Shown: piece after piece, positions 27,601 through 35,913 of the stretch
Layout: the number at the start of each line of letters is the position of its first letter
Numbering within the stretch: the first letter of the stretch is position 1
DNA from: Saprospiraceae bacterium
GTDB taxonomy: Bacteria > Bacteroidota > Bacteroidia > Chitinophagales > Saprospiraceae
Direction of reading: 5' to 3'
Length of the DNA stretch: 64,000 nt
NCBI GenBank assembly: GCA_029212405.1
Contig: JARGNR010000011.1
Location: forward strand, 1 to 64,000
Notes under the pieces: generated by a model
Told to the model about the DNA's origin: nothing
Seen by the model: the letters and a program-made list of their open reading frames with translations, nothing else
Database searches by the model: none
Position numbers and translations under genes: made by a program

Positions 27601-28606
27601 CATAGGTGGTCCCATCTCCATTACCAAAGACAGCTGTGGTTCCTGTCCAGTAGGCATTGTTATAATTGGGAATATTTGTAACCATAGTAATCTTGGAACC
27701 ATTGCCGTCGTACGATAATCTGCCATGTACGGTGGAGAAATATTCAACTGTTTGTTCAGCAGCCCAATGTGCTTGAACCCCGATGTCATCGGTAAATACT
27801 GTGGTGTTGCTAGTAATATCGGTAGTAACAGATGGTCCATTGATGGCTTTGACGGTATGGATACCTCCAGATGTGATGACGGTGTTGAACAAACGATTGG
27901 AACCATTATAATTTTCGGCATCAAAAGAAACCGGTCCATCAAAATAGGCATTGCCAGTAGCGGGTACATTGGAGTGACAAATAATGGAGTTTTCATAGAT
28001 GATTTCACCAGATTGTGCATCTACATAATAGTACGCAGCACTCATGGGCTCGATGCTATAAATGAAATATTTGTAAGTCAAATGGGCGGTTTCACTTACT
28101 CCAGGAATGGGAGGCAGAATTACCAACTCACCCTTAGGTTTACTGTAATTGGTATAATAGATATCGGGGTTTTCTATTTCCCATAAGTAAGTTTTTGCAT
28201 TGATGTGATGGGTGGCGATGTCAAATCCTGCTTCTGGTGTTATACTGGGAGCAATCGACAATGCTTGATCAGGTAGGGGAGTACCGCTAATGCTATAGAT
28301 CGCATTTTGGTTCTTGTGGACCGTATAGTGGCCATACTCAATAGGGATCGAATTGTAAGAAGCAACAAATTTTTCGTGGGATAATCCTTTTGCTTTTTCA
28401 GATTGGACAGATACCGATTTGTAAGCAATGGAAATAGAGGGAGCGAAATAATTGCGTAATAGGTCTTGAGCACTTTTGTTGGCCTCGGACTTGGTTCTAT
28501 CAATTGAGATCAAAGTGGGTTTCAATGTGGAGTGTTGTCCTACTATGGTCATACTAAAAGAGCAGACCATTAAGTAGAGGATGAGGGATACTTTTTTACT
28601 TTTCAT
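24665..28606 (-). CDS. Secreted thermolysin-like (M4) metallopeptidase with Fn3 and T9SS domains
   Basis: A 1313-residue modular exoenzyme. The signal peptide ends near TIVGQ. An FTP/PepSY-type propeptide (about 40-210) precedes the M4 catalytic domain, with HEIAH near residue 350 and the third ligand Glu in GALNESFADIFGE. Two copies of a domain with DGLCC-x-GNGS motifs (ETDGLCCTGGNGSFALMDG and KGDGLCCANGNGSYQITDG) are interleaved with three fibronectin-type III domains. A MAM/carbohydrate-binding-like domain follows, then a T9SS type A sorting domain (VYPNPAQHTISL to TLKFVKTE). It probably degrades extracellular protein. The gene has its own terminator, and the adjacent two-component system may regulate it. 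Confidence 0.92.
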   Translation of the reverse strand: MKSKKVSLILYLMVCSFSMTIVGQHSTLKPTLISIDRTKSEANKSAQDLLRNYFAPSISIAYKSVSVQSEKAKGLSHEKFVASYNSIPIEYGHYTVHKNQNAIYSISGTPLPDQALSIAPSITPEAGFDIATHHINAKTYLWEIENPDIYYTNYSKPKGELVILPPIPGVSETAHLTYKYFIYSIEPMSAAYYYVDAQSGEIIYENSIICHSNVPATGNAYFDGPVSFDAENYNGSNRLFNTVITSGGIHTVKAINGPSVTTDITSNTTVFTDDIGVQAHWAAEQTVEYFSTVHGRLSYDGNGSKITMVTNIPNYNNAYWTGTTAVFGNGDGTTYDNFASLDIVGHEIAHGVVGTSAGLIYSYESGALNESFADIFGECVEANTQGSNDWLLGEDTKIGSGQAFRSMSNPNTYSHPDTYKGTYWVTGSYDNGGVHFNSGVQNHWFYLLVNGGTGSNDWNNSYSVTGIGKAKAEAIAYRNLTVYLTPTSGYADARTGAIQSAIDLYGNGSAEEIAVTNAWHAVGVGTYYNNPNPLSCTSPNLTLMITFDDRPDLIAWNINDNVTGNFIAAKFVNDYSINQANSTINEPIQISSSGLYRLNFYDLETDGLCCTGGNGSFALMDGNTVVHSGSIFDLSDNIEFCVDVEAGPNRETNRPTVPQNVTVSNITSNSADLNWDASTDDTGLFQYFVFVNGVWQAVPTNSLSLSGLIPNTLYSIDVFAQDQLNNFSVKGQTLTFNTLISTDTAPPSSPTNLMASNITANSFDLSWDAATDNVGVDHYDVFLDGNLYTSTSNLTTALVGLSANTMYDNYVVAVDAAGNTSIASTTLSTTTSNSGPVCASGPLTLTINFDNNPNQVAWELKDKNNQTYAFSSQNDYINQLPGSTISIALPSLSDGDYAFVMYDSKGDGLCCANGNGSYQITDGTAIIVSGSNYDFSKVTQFCVNQTNGDVIDKIPPTTPVLSYSNIGSTTIDLSWTPSTDNETLFGYGFFLNGTYYGWVDYSFSSLTLPGLSPNTTYDLFIVSRDIIGNFSEKSNTITFTTTGGVTSTVIHEGYFETGWDGWIDGGNDCRRMSTQYAAEGAKSVRIRDNSGVASSMTSQDFDLTSYDSVRVEFEYYAQSMENNEDFWLLFEENNTWTNIKSYVKNVDFTSDGFYSGSVLLSASQYAFASNNSFRFQCDASGNGDKIYIDAVVITAYGTSTNFVPLDQPEYDINEFLIFGEPASLSNAPSEEIEPKEVVDIDVYPNPAQHTISLRYDDMDQLQNVALFTIQGQKIMQTSNYKNIDISQLSEGIYYLQVQLKSKEVSTLKFVKTE

Positions 28607-29132
28607 AATGTGTAATTTTGGGTAATTGAATGTGTTATAAAAATTTTATGTCTAGACTCTAGTGCTTCATCTATAATGAGTTAAGTCTAGGTGTTACAAT
28701 ATTACCCTAGGTGTAAGAATTTATACTTCAAGGATTTAGAAGTGATGGGTTTGGGTAAATAAGTGTGGGGCAAACGGTAAATTAAAGGCCATAATTTATT
28801 CAAAAAACCAACATATTTTACTAGATTTTCAGTGATTCAACTGGTTGTGTTAAATTAGGAATGTCGATTATTTCGGTGCTATAGTGTCGAAAAAGCAAAC
28901 AGTTTTTCCTGCAAAATGATAGGTGGTTTCGAGTGTGGCAAATATTCAATTTTTCATTTTCAATATCGAATTTAAAGATTTAGATATCTAATTGATTGAA
29001 AATGAATTTTGTAGGTAAAAACTATTTAACGATATCACTAATTATAAAATATTCTAATAAATATCTTTTCTCAATACGAGGTATAAGTGACAGAAAAGAT
29101 TTACCTTCATACTTGAATAATTAGCACTATTT
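28607..29132. other. AT-rich intergenic region
   Basis: No gene is seen between the peptidase start and the flippase terminator. It holds a short direct repeat (CTAGGTGTTAC and CTAGGTGTAAG near 28686-28714) and a 12-bp inverted repeat TTCATTTTCAAT/ATTGAAAATGAA (28953-28964 and 28995-29006). The latter flanks a TAGATATCTA palindrome. The peptidase promoter should lie here, but no TAnnTTTG match was found on the minus strand close to the gene. Confidence 0.5.
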
Positions 29133-29175
29133 AAAAAAATCGTTTTCGGGAGACGTCCTGATCACGATTTTTTTT
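29133..29175 (-). terminator. Hairpin terminator downstream of the flippase gene
   Basis: AAAAAATCGT and ACGATTTTTT form the outer stem, and CGGGA-GACG-TCCTG forms an inner stem, leaving T-runs on both strands. On the minus strand it follows the flippase stop at 29260 by about 85 nt. It could also act on the plus strand. Confidence 0.65.
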
Positions 29176-29259
29176 GTTTAAACAGATCCATTTAAAATGT
29201 CACTTTTTAGTTTTCTGTGGATAAGAATAAATGGGCAAAAAAGTAAAGTTGAACTGTGC

Positions 29260-30735
29260 CTATTCTGCAAATAACTTTTTCCATTCCAATTTATAAATGA
29301 CGATAACCAAGATTCCAAGTAATAGGGTGACAATTCCAAAATAGGAAATACTAACTCCCAGCACTGGTCTGAGATAGAGAACAAAAATAGAAAGTGCAAC
29401 AGTAACTCCTACATAGGAAAGAATCCTTCGTACTGGATAATTTACTGGGTAGTACCTCTGTCCTACAAAATACCCAACAACAACCATACTTACATAACAT
29501 GCAAGAGCCGCCCAAGCAGAGGCAATCGTTCCAATTTTGGGTAATAAAAGCAGGCTGATACATATCGTGATGAATGCTCCCATAAAAGAGATCAAGGCAC
29601 CGATATACGTTTTATCTTTTAATTTGTACCATATAGATACATTGTAATACAGACCAAGAAAAACATAGGCGAAAAGTAATATAGGAACAATATTGACTCC
29701 TGAACGATACGTTTCACCTAAAAGTAAAATAATGACATCAATATAAAAAATGAGTCCTACTGCCGCCAAGCAAGCTACAATAGTAAATGCAAGAGCCACT
29801 TTCCCATAAATCTGAAGAGAATCTTTTCGGTCAGCATTATTAAAAAAGAAGGGCTCTGCTGCATAATTAAATGCAGTAGTAAACAAATTCAATAAGATGG
29901 CCAATTTTGCAGCGGCCCCATACACTCCTGCATTAGCAAGATTATCCATAATGTCATTTCCTAAAAAGTACTTTTGTAATGGGGCTGCAAACGCTTGATT
30001 TATGTTTCCTGCCAAGGCAACAGCAACGAGAGGTAAAGCGTACCACAGCATTTTTTTAAACAAGTCATAATCAAAAGAAGGTCGGAAGGATTTGAATTCA
30101 GGTAGCATGGCAATCACTACTGCTCCTGAAGCCAAAAGATTGGCAAAAAAGACATAATCAATTTGTCGATGTACCCCTAGAAATGTATTCAATCTATCAA
30201 ACTCCGCTGGAAAATAAGAAGGAAGAAACTCCAGAAATGCTAAGACAAGAACTAAGGTGAGTCCCACATTGATCAATTTATATACCATAAAGCGAATGGG
30301 CCTACTTTGTAACCTTAATCGGGCAAAAACAAGTGCTGTAATTGCATCTAAAACAAGGATGTAGGCAAACCATTTTATATAGTGTGGTGATTCGTTGTAC
30401 TTCAATATTTTTGCTAAACTGTCAATATTGGGAAGCAAAATCAGCAATACAATGGCACAAAATCCGAGTACACCTAAAAATCCCGTATTGAATACTTTCT
30501 GTAAATCTCCCTTGCTCCCGTAACGAAAAAAGGCCGTATCCATACGAAATACCAATATGGTAAGAATGACAGCGGCATAGCTATACATATCGGTATAAAT
30601 ACCATATTCTGTAGTATCACCATCAAATCTTCGAGTGAGATAAAACGTGAAAACGATAAATAGTAATACCCTAGAGAGGATATGACTCAATCCATAGATC
30701 GCCGTTTCACCTGCAAGTTTTTTTAATAAGGACAT
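29260..30735 (-). CDS. Polysaccharide biosynthesis flippase (Wzx/MATE-like)
   Basis: A 491-residue integral membrane protein with about 12-14 hydrophobic helices and the N-terminal KKLAGETAIYGLSHILSRVL segment typical of polysaccharide flippases of the MOP superfamily. It would move lipid-linked oligosaccharides across the inner membrane for surface polysaccharide assembly. No glycosyltransferase genes are adjacent, so the substrate is unknown. The gene ends before a strong hairpin terminator and is separated from the upstream HD-domain gene by 95 nt. Confidence 0.85.
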   Translation of the reverse strand: MSLLKKLAGETAIYGLSHILSRVLLFIVFTFYLTRRFDGDTTEYGIYTDMYSYAAVILTILVFRMDTAFFRYGSKGDLQKVFNTGFLGVLGFCAIVLLILLPNIDSLAKILKYNESPHYIKWFAYILVLDAITALVFARLRLQSRPIRFMVYKLINVGLTLVLVLAFLEFLPSYFPAEFDRLNTFLGVHRQIDYVFFANLLASGAVVIAMLPEFKSFRPSFDYDLFKKMLWYALPLVAVALAGNINQAFAAPLQKYFLGNDIMDNLANAGVYGAAAKLAILLNLFTTAFNYAAEPFFFNNADRKDSLQIYGKVALAFTIVACLAAVGLIFYIDVIILLLGETYRSGVNIVPILLFAYVFLGLYYNVSIWYKLKDKTYIGALISFMGAFITICISLLLLPKIGTIASAWAALACYVSMVVVGYFVGQRYYPVNYPVRRILSYVGVTVALSIFVLYLRPVLGVSISYFGIVTLLLGILVIVIYKLEWKKLFAE

Positions 30736-30830
30736 AGCGGTTTTTAATACTAGGCCGCAAGATAATGCATTCTTACTTTCATTGGGTTACAACTTTGTTT
30801 TCGTTGTATTTCACAAATTATTTGGAGTGC

Positions 30831-31439
30831 TTAACCAAGTTCTTGTAGTTCTCGAGTGATATTTATTCTTGCCCGTTCTTCGAGTTTATTAAAATAGAAG
30901 TCCGTATAGTACAGTCGTTTTCTTTCTAGAAATTTATGGAGAATTTCTTTTCTTTTTTGTCGATATAAGAAAAAGGGTACCCATTTGTATTCTTTTCGGA
31001 TTTTTTTGGTGTACGCTTCATATTCATTATCAGAACGACCCAATATTGAAATATCAATGTCCATAAGGAGGGCTTCTGAACCATTTTTTGGATACTCTAT
31101 ATGCAAAGTGCTCAAGATTAATTCATAGGTCAAGTCCATAGTGAAGGTATCCGCATTTTGCTTTTTTAAAAACTGAATTGCGGCTTCACCACTTTTAATT
31201 TCATTGTCTTTTTTATAAGGATTGTAGATAAGATCATGAAACCAAATGGCCAATTCTATGATGTCACGATATTCGATTGTATGCTCGTAAGCATCTAATT
31301 GATCCAAGCAGTCTTTTATGTGATTCAAGTTGTGGTACGCACGATGTTTTTCACCATACATCTTTACGAATTGTGCATAGGTGGACGCATTTTTTTCAAA
31401 ATGAAAAGCATCCATTAATTTTTGCCATCTCTCTTCCAT
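30831..31439 (-). CDS. HD-superfamily metal-dependent phosphohydrolase-like protein
   Basis: A 202-residue protein of the predicted HD phosphohydrolase group often annotated as COG4339. The metal-binding pattern is visible as RAYHNLNHIKDCL (His), ELAIWFHDLIYNP (His-Asp), DNEIKSGEAA and MDIDISILG (Asp). Its substrate is unknown; the fold hydrolyses phosphomonoesters or nucleotides. The ATG at 31439 lies 1 nt from the stop of the upstream gene, so it is the last gene of a coupled cluster. Confidence 0.85.
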   Translation of the reverse strand: MEERWQKLMDAFHFEKNASTYAQFVKMYGEKHRAYHNLNHIKDCLDQLDAYEHTIEYRDIIELAIWFHDLIYNPYKKDNEIKSGEAAIQFLKKQNADTFTMDLTYELILSTLHIEYPKNGSEALLMDIDISILGRSDNEYEAYTKKIRKEYKWVPFFLYRQKRKEILHKFLERKRLYYTDFYFNKLEERARINITRELQELG

Positions 31440-31440
31440 T

Positions 31441-31845
31441 TTATAAAGTTGGAGTTATGTAAATATAGAAATAGACCAAAGTCATGTACAACCAAAAGAA
31501 AGTAAAAACGATATGCATTATGGTTTCGAATGTTTTACCCTTCCACAATTTGGAGGAATACCCAAAAAATTGAAAAAATAGTCGAATCATCCAAAAAATT
31601 CCAAGCCCCAAACAAATAAACTTTCCTAATGGAGTATGCACTAAATCCTTTGAATAAAAAATGCACAATATACCTACCATAAAAACCATAAGTGCAATAA
31701 AGAACGTATGAACTTGCATCATTTGTCGATTGATCAATTGAAGACTTTTTAAGTCCTCCTTCCAATTAAAATAGGAAGGGAAAAAGGCATGAACAAGCGA
31801 CAAGGCGCACAGTAAAACTCCAATAAATTTAAGGTGTATTTCCAT
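31441..31845 (-). CDS. Small four-helix membrane protein
   Basis: A 134-residue protein with about four membrane helices: near 4-22, 45-65, 75-95 and 107-128. I place the start at the ATG at 31845 rather than the TTG 3 nt upstream. It overlaps the end of the methyltransferase-like gene by 17 bp and is followed 1 nt later by the HD-domain gene, indicating translational coupling. No family is recognised. Confidence 0.72.
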   Translation of the reverse strand: MEIHLKFIGVLLCALSLVHAFFPSYFNWKEDLKSLQLINRQMMQVHTFFIALMVFMVGILCIFYSKDLVHTPLGKFICLGLGIFWMIRLFFQFFGYSSKLWKGKTFETIMHIVFTFFWLYMTLVYFYIYITPTL

Positions 31846-32584
31846 CAAATAGGATGTATTTTGTTATAAATGGGGTTAGTTTTTCCTGATTTGATATGAC
31901 TAATCCGGCAGACGCAAAGGTATCACACCATGTTTTGTTAGAATGGAAGTGTAAAAACCCAATGGTGTACGCAATAAAATTAGGAAGATCTCTCAGGTGT
32001 TCAACCACTATGATTTTACCGTTTGGTTGAAGCATTTTTTTTAGTTCACTAAAAAATAGAATTCGCTCCTCGGATTTTCTGATTTCATGTACAGATAAAA
32101 AGGCTAAAATGATGTCTTTAGAAGCCGGAGGAATATGCATATTTGTAGAGTTAATAGATACAGTTCCTGGAAAGGGAGGATATATTTTTCGAGCTCGTTG
32201 TATGGAAACTTCCGTATGTTTTTTTGCATCGTAAAAATCCAATACAGTAAGTGGACAAGATGGATATTTCTGATAAAGAATGGGGCTTATTTCATCAAAT
32301 CCAGCAGTGATATTTACAATAGAAGAACCACTTTCAATTGGAGGTAGCCACTTCAATTGATACAATCCAGATCGATCATAGATGTAGTACGTAACACCTG
32401 TAGAGACCAGCAAATTTAAAATAAAAAGAACGATAAAAATGATGCTGATGGTCAGCAAATAAGAGGTAAGGTAGGGGAGTAGTAGGATAGAAATGAAGAG
32501 AAATACAACAGCAATCACATAAAAATGCCAATTAAATCGAATGACATTCCATACTCCTTGAAAGGGTTTTCTCATGGTTTCCAT
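31829..32584 (-). CDS. Membrane-anchored class I methyltransferase-like protein
   Basis: A 251-residue protein with two N-terminal membrane helices (about 15-35 and 38-62) and a C-terminal Rossmann-like SAM methyltransferase domain. SSIVNITAGFDEISPILYQ and PLTVLDFYDAKKHTE correspond to motif I and II regions in weakened form; DIILAFLSVHEIR and LQPNGKIIVVEHLRDLPNF correspond to motifs IV and VI. The glycine-rich SAM loop is poor, so activity is uncertain. It overlaps both neighbours (13 bp and 17 bp). A membrane-bound substrate is a reasonable inference. Confidence 0.72.
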   Translation of the reverse strand: METMRKPFQGVWNVIRFNWHFYVIAVVFLFISILLLPYLTSYLLTISIIFIVLFILNLLVSTGVTYYIYDRSGLYQLKWLPPIESGSSIVNITAGFDEISPILYQKYPSCPLTVLDFYDAKKHTEVSIQRARKIYPPFPGTVSINSTNMHIPPASKDIILAFLSVHEIRKSEERILFFSELKKMLQPNGKIIVVEHLRDLPNFIAYTIGFLHFHSNKTWCDTFASAGLVISNQEKLTPFITKYILFDGNTP

Positions 32585-33309
32585 AGTTCAGTTTTCCCTT
32601 TCTTCCAATGATAAGGAATATTTTGAATTTCAAAAGCACTGGCTAGTTGAATGTTTGTAAAGTTTAATTGTTCAATAAACTGAAATTGATGTCTCAATAC
32701 ATGTATCGGCTGGGGTTTCCAATTGGATCGAACGCCTTCAATGATCATTACTTCCTTTTTTTGAGCATCGTATGTAAAAGTAAACGGCAGTGGCCCTGCA
32801 AATCTTCTTGCTGTTTTCCAATCTAAAAATGGTGAAGAAGAGGGAAGTTCGGTGGTTGGGGTAGAATTGTATTGGATGGTAAAATTGGATTGAATCGAAG
32901 AAATACAATGGTCACTTTCATTTTGAGTTTGTGTGATGTCAGTTGTTGTATATTGATAGTGCGTAAATATGTTTCCCAAAAACTGCATCCTTCTTCGATT
33001 GGTCTCCGACTTCAAAATGTATAAACCTCTTAATTTTTTACCTCTTTGATCTTTGTATCGGACAAAAACTCGATAGCCGATTAAGAAAAAATTGTGTCCA
33101 AAAAATGGAGGAAAACCTTTCGGGCGGAGGTTTTTGGTTTGTACCATGGCAATGGCCACAAAACCCCATTTATCATCATAGGTGTCGAGCGTGACACATT
33201 CTGGTATTAATCTCGCCAACTGGTCTTTGGGTACGGCATAAGTGAGTACGGTGGACCGAGTAAAATATGCTTCCACAGCAAAGGGGTGTTTTTTTGTGAA
33301 AAAACTCAT
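32572..33309 (-). CDS. DUF2071-family protein (acetoacetate decarboxylase-like fold)
   Basis: A 245-residue soluble protein. LTYAVPKDQLARLIPECVTL at about residues 23-42, GFVAIAMVQTKNLRPKG and FFLIGYRVFVRY are typical of DUF2071, a family with an acetoacetate decarboxylase-like fold and unknown function. No signal peptide is seen. It overlaps the DoxX-like gene by 4 bp and the methyltransferase-like gene by 13 bp, within the tightly coupled cluster. Confidence 0.78.
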   Translation of the reverse strand: MSFFTKKHPFAVEAYFTRSTVLTYAVPKDQLARLIPECVTLDTYDDKWGFVAIAMVQTKNLRPKGFPPFFGHNFFLIGYRVFVRYKDQRGKKLRGLYILKSETNRRRMQFLGNIFTHYQYTTTDITQTQNESDHCISSIQSNFTIQYNSTPTTELPSSSPFLDWKTARRFAGPLPFTFTYDAQKKEVMIIEGVRSNWKPQPIHVLRHQFQFIEQLNFTNIQLASAFEIQNIPYHWKKGKTELWKP

Positions 33310-33695
33310 TGGCTGATCGTTGGGTTTAGTTTGTATTCATTGAAATAGATAAGGAAAACAAAAAGCAAGGCAAATACTGAATTCAATTTTCCCCAAAGTA
33401 ACATTTCCGAAGCATAAAAGTATTCTATGATATTCATGGATAGGATTAAAACAATCTGTAACACCGCAGCCCACCTGGACTTTATCCTACTCCAAATCCA
33501 GAATGCAAGTAGGATCTCTGATACTCCAATTAATTTTGTTAATAAAAGAGCATGGTCGGCCCCTAAAATTGTAGCCACGATTTCTTGGTGTCTGGGGACC
33601 AGATCCAACAGTTTACACACGGAGCCATTGATAAACCAGACCAGTCCTATCAAAAGGTTTATCGAATTATAAATGGTATTGTTTGATATATTCAA
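33306..33695 (-). CDS. DoxX-like small membrane protein
   Basis: A 129-residue protein with four helices in the DoxX-like arrangement: IYNSINLLIGLVWFINGSVCK opens the chain, and helices near 50-68, 73-92 and 100-122 follow. The start is a TTG at 33695, with no alternative ATG before the first helix. It is the first gene of a five-gene run in which each coding region overlaps or abuts the next. DoxX-like proteins have been linked to respiratory or thiol-redox membrane complexes, but the role here is unknown. Confidence 0.72.
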   Translation of the reverse strand: MNISNNTIYNSINLLIGLVWFINGSVCKLLDLVPRHQEIVATILGADHALLLTKLIGVSEILLAFWIWSRIKSRWAAVLQIVLILSMNIIEYFYASEMLLWGKLNSVFALLFVFLIYFNEYKLNPTISQ

Positions 33696-33952
33696 AGTAA
33701 CAATAGTTTTATCAGGTGTATCTTGAAATGATCAATCTGAATAATTATTTTAAATAAAACGGGTATTCGATACTATGATCATTACCATTTTTAATTAGAT
33801 ATAGCCGTTTATACGCGTTTATAAATTCCTGATGGCCTCTTCTTTATTCATCTTTGCTGACAACATACGTAAAATTCACGATTTGTGCTCATTGAAAAAT
33901 CTAAATTGAACATTGAGAACGATCATCTACTTATAAAATTATTACTTTCGCC

Positions 33953-35776
33953 ATGACAAACTCACCGCCTACATTAATGACAAACTCAAAACAACTTCAT
34001 GCTATTCTAAAATCAACGTTTGGATATGATACCTTTCGAAGTGATCAAGAAGAAATTATTCAGCATGTTTTGAATCGCAAAGATGCACTAGTTATCATGC
34101 CTACTGGTGGCGGAAAATCATTGTGTTATCAAATTCCAGCTTTGGCCTCAAAGGGTCTTACACTCGTGGTGTCCCCATTAATCGCTTTGATGAATGACCA
34201 GGTAATTAATTTGGAGCAGACAGGGGTTGCCGCGGCCTCTTTACACAGTAACTTGACACCTGTTGAATCCATGGAAGTAGAGCGGAAACTCAATGCAGGA
34301 GAGCTAAAGTTGTTGTACATGTCTCCTGAGCGGATCAATAATGAAGCTACTCAGAACTATTTACGGACGCTGGATATTAACTTAATTGCAATTGATGAAG
34401 CCCATTGCGTATCAGTTTGGGGCAATGACTTTAGACCAGATTATGTAGAGCTCGCCCGATTGCGTCCTATTTTTCCAGAAGCAGCATTTGTAGCTCTTAC
34501 AGCAACCGCAGATCAGACGACCCAGGATGATATCTGTAAGCAATTAAAACTGGTGGAACCCAGAGTGTTTTTGAGTTCGTTTGAACGAAAAAATATTACC
34601 ACTCATGCACATCCTTCATTAAAGCGTCTGGACAAGATTGCGAGTATACTGCGAGAGTATACCGAAGAATGTGGTATCGTCTATTGTTTGAGTAGAAAAG
34701 ATACCGAAAAAGTGTCTACCAAATTGAATATGATGGGCTTGAATACCAAGTTTTATCATGCCGGTTTGGATGCAGAAAGTAGATATAGAGTACAACGCGA
34801 ATTCCAGAATGATGAAATCAAAATCATAGTAGCGACTATTGCATTTGGAATGGGAATAGACAAACCAAATATCCGTTTTGTCATCCATTATAATATGCCC
34901 AAAAATCTAGAAGCCTATTACCAAGAAATTGGAAGAGCAGGGAGAGATGGCAAAGAATCGGTCGCTCATATGTTTGCGAGTTGGGGTGATTTTATCATGC
35001 TCAAGCGCTTTATTGATGATGGAGACGGAAAACAAGAATTTAAAGCGGTGCAATTGGCCAAATTGGAACGTATGTGGGAATATGCCTCTACTTCTGATTG
35101 TAGGACAAATAGTGTGCTTTCCTATTTTGGGGAGTATAAAAAAGAAAACTGCGGGCATTGTGATAATTGTCTTAATCCGCCTATTAAAAAGGATGGAACG
35201 ATACCAACTCAAAAAATACTTTCTGCAATTTGGAGGAGCAATCAATCTATCGGTATGGAGTTGCTCATTGATGTATTGCGCGGTTCTCAAAAACAGGAAA
35301 TACGAGACCGTGGACTAGATGGTATAAAAACATTTGGAGTAGGCCGCGAAACATCCCGTCTAGTATGGAAAGATTACATTATTCAATTGTTAAATAAAGG
35401 CATAATCTCCATCAACTACTCTCAAGGTTCCACGTTGAAATGGACCCCTTTGTCAACACCTGCATTAAAAGGAGAAAAGAAAATTCAATTGGCCGAATTT
35501 GTACCTACTGAGAAAAAGGTAAAGGCTCCACAGCGTCAGAAACGTGAAGTTAACGTAGATAACTCTTTATTAGGAAGATTGAAAGCTTGGAGATTAGAGC
35601 AAGCAAGACACAGATCTGTTCCAGCATATGTAATCTTATCAAACAAGTCAATTGAGGAAATTTCATCTTCTAAACCGACGGATAATATGGAGTTGTTGGA
35701 TATAAGTGGAATAGGAAATGCTAAGCTGAACCTCTATGGCGAAGCAATTTTAGAAATCGTACAGGAATTTATTTAG
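33953..35776 (+). CDS. recQ: ATP-dependent DNA helicase RecQ
   Basis: RecQ unwinds DNA 3' to 5' in recombination and fork repair. The 607-residue protein (E. coli about 609) has Walker A MPTGGGKSLCYQIPAL, the DEAH box IAIDEAHCVSVWGNDFRP, motif VI QEIGRAGRDGKES, the zinc-binding RQC cysteines in CGHCDNCLNP and a C-terminal HRDC domain (about 525-607). The first 24 nt carry a repeat: ATGACAAACTCA occurs at 33953 and again at 33977, in frame, so initiation could occur at either ATG. A TACTTTCG element ends 2 nt before the first ATG, which would favour the second. Confidence 0.95.
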   Translation: MTNSPPTLMTNSKQLHAILKSTFGYDTFRSDQEEIIQHVLNRKDALVIMPTGGGKSLCYQIPALASKGLTLVVSPLIALMNDQVINLEQTGVAAASLHSNLTPVESMEVERKLNAGELKLLYMSPERINNEATQNYLRTLDINLIAIDEAHCVSVWGNDFRPDYVELARLRPIFPEAAFVALTATADQTTQDDICKQLKLVEPRVFLSSFERKNITTHAHPSLKRLDKIASILREYTEECGIVYCLSRKDTEKVSTKLNMMGLNTKFYHAGLDAESRYRVQREFQNDEIKIIVATIAFGMGIDKPNIRFVIHYNMPKNLEAYYQEIGRAGRDGKESVAHMFASWGDFIMLKRFIDDGDGKQEFKAVQLAKLERMWEYASTSDCRTNSVLSYFGEYKKENCGHCDNCLNPPIKKDGTIPTQKILSAIWRSNQSIGMELLIDVLRGSQKQEIRDRGLDGIKTFGVGRETSRLVWKDYIIQLLNKGIISINYSQGSTLKWTPLSTPALKGEKKIQLAEFVPTEKKVKAPQRQKREVNVDNSLLGRLKAWRLEQARHRSVPAYVILSNKSIEEISSSKPTDNMELLDISGIGNAKLNLYGEAILEIVQEFI

Positions 35777-35913
35777 CTTATCCTATATATTATCCGATTG
35801 CGAATAGGTGCAAATCATAAAATTTAATTCAATACTTATCATATTGAACGTACTAAAACAAAAGTAAATTGAGGTAAAAACTTAACTTTTCCTACCATTT
35901 GTTTAGCTAAAAA

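Noticed and set aside
27583-28186. Two long overlapping frames inside the M4 peptidase gene (both strands)
   Set aside because: They lie wholly within conserved M4 domain coding sequence and have no signal, start site or domain of their own.
28953-29006. 12-bp inverted repeat with 30-nt loop
   Set aside because: The loop is long, the sequence is AT-rich, and no functional context supports it as a terminator or regulatory RNA.
34907-35318. Long frames on both strands inside recQ
   Set aside because: They arise from the RecQ coding sequence; no conserved product is seen.
35860-35884. TACTTTTG on the minus strand between recQ and the dehydratase gene
   Set aside because: It points into the end of recQ with no gene to serve, so it is probably a chance match.
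35885-35912. Possible terminator hairpin between the convergent recQ and dehydratase operon
   Set aside because: The stem is bulged and weak and there is no T-run.
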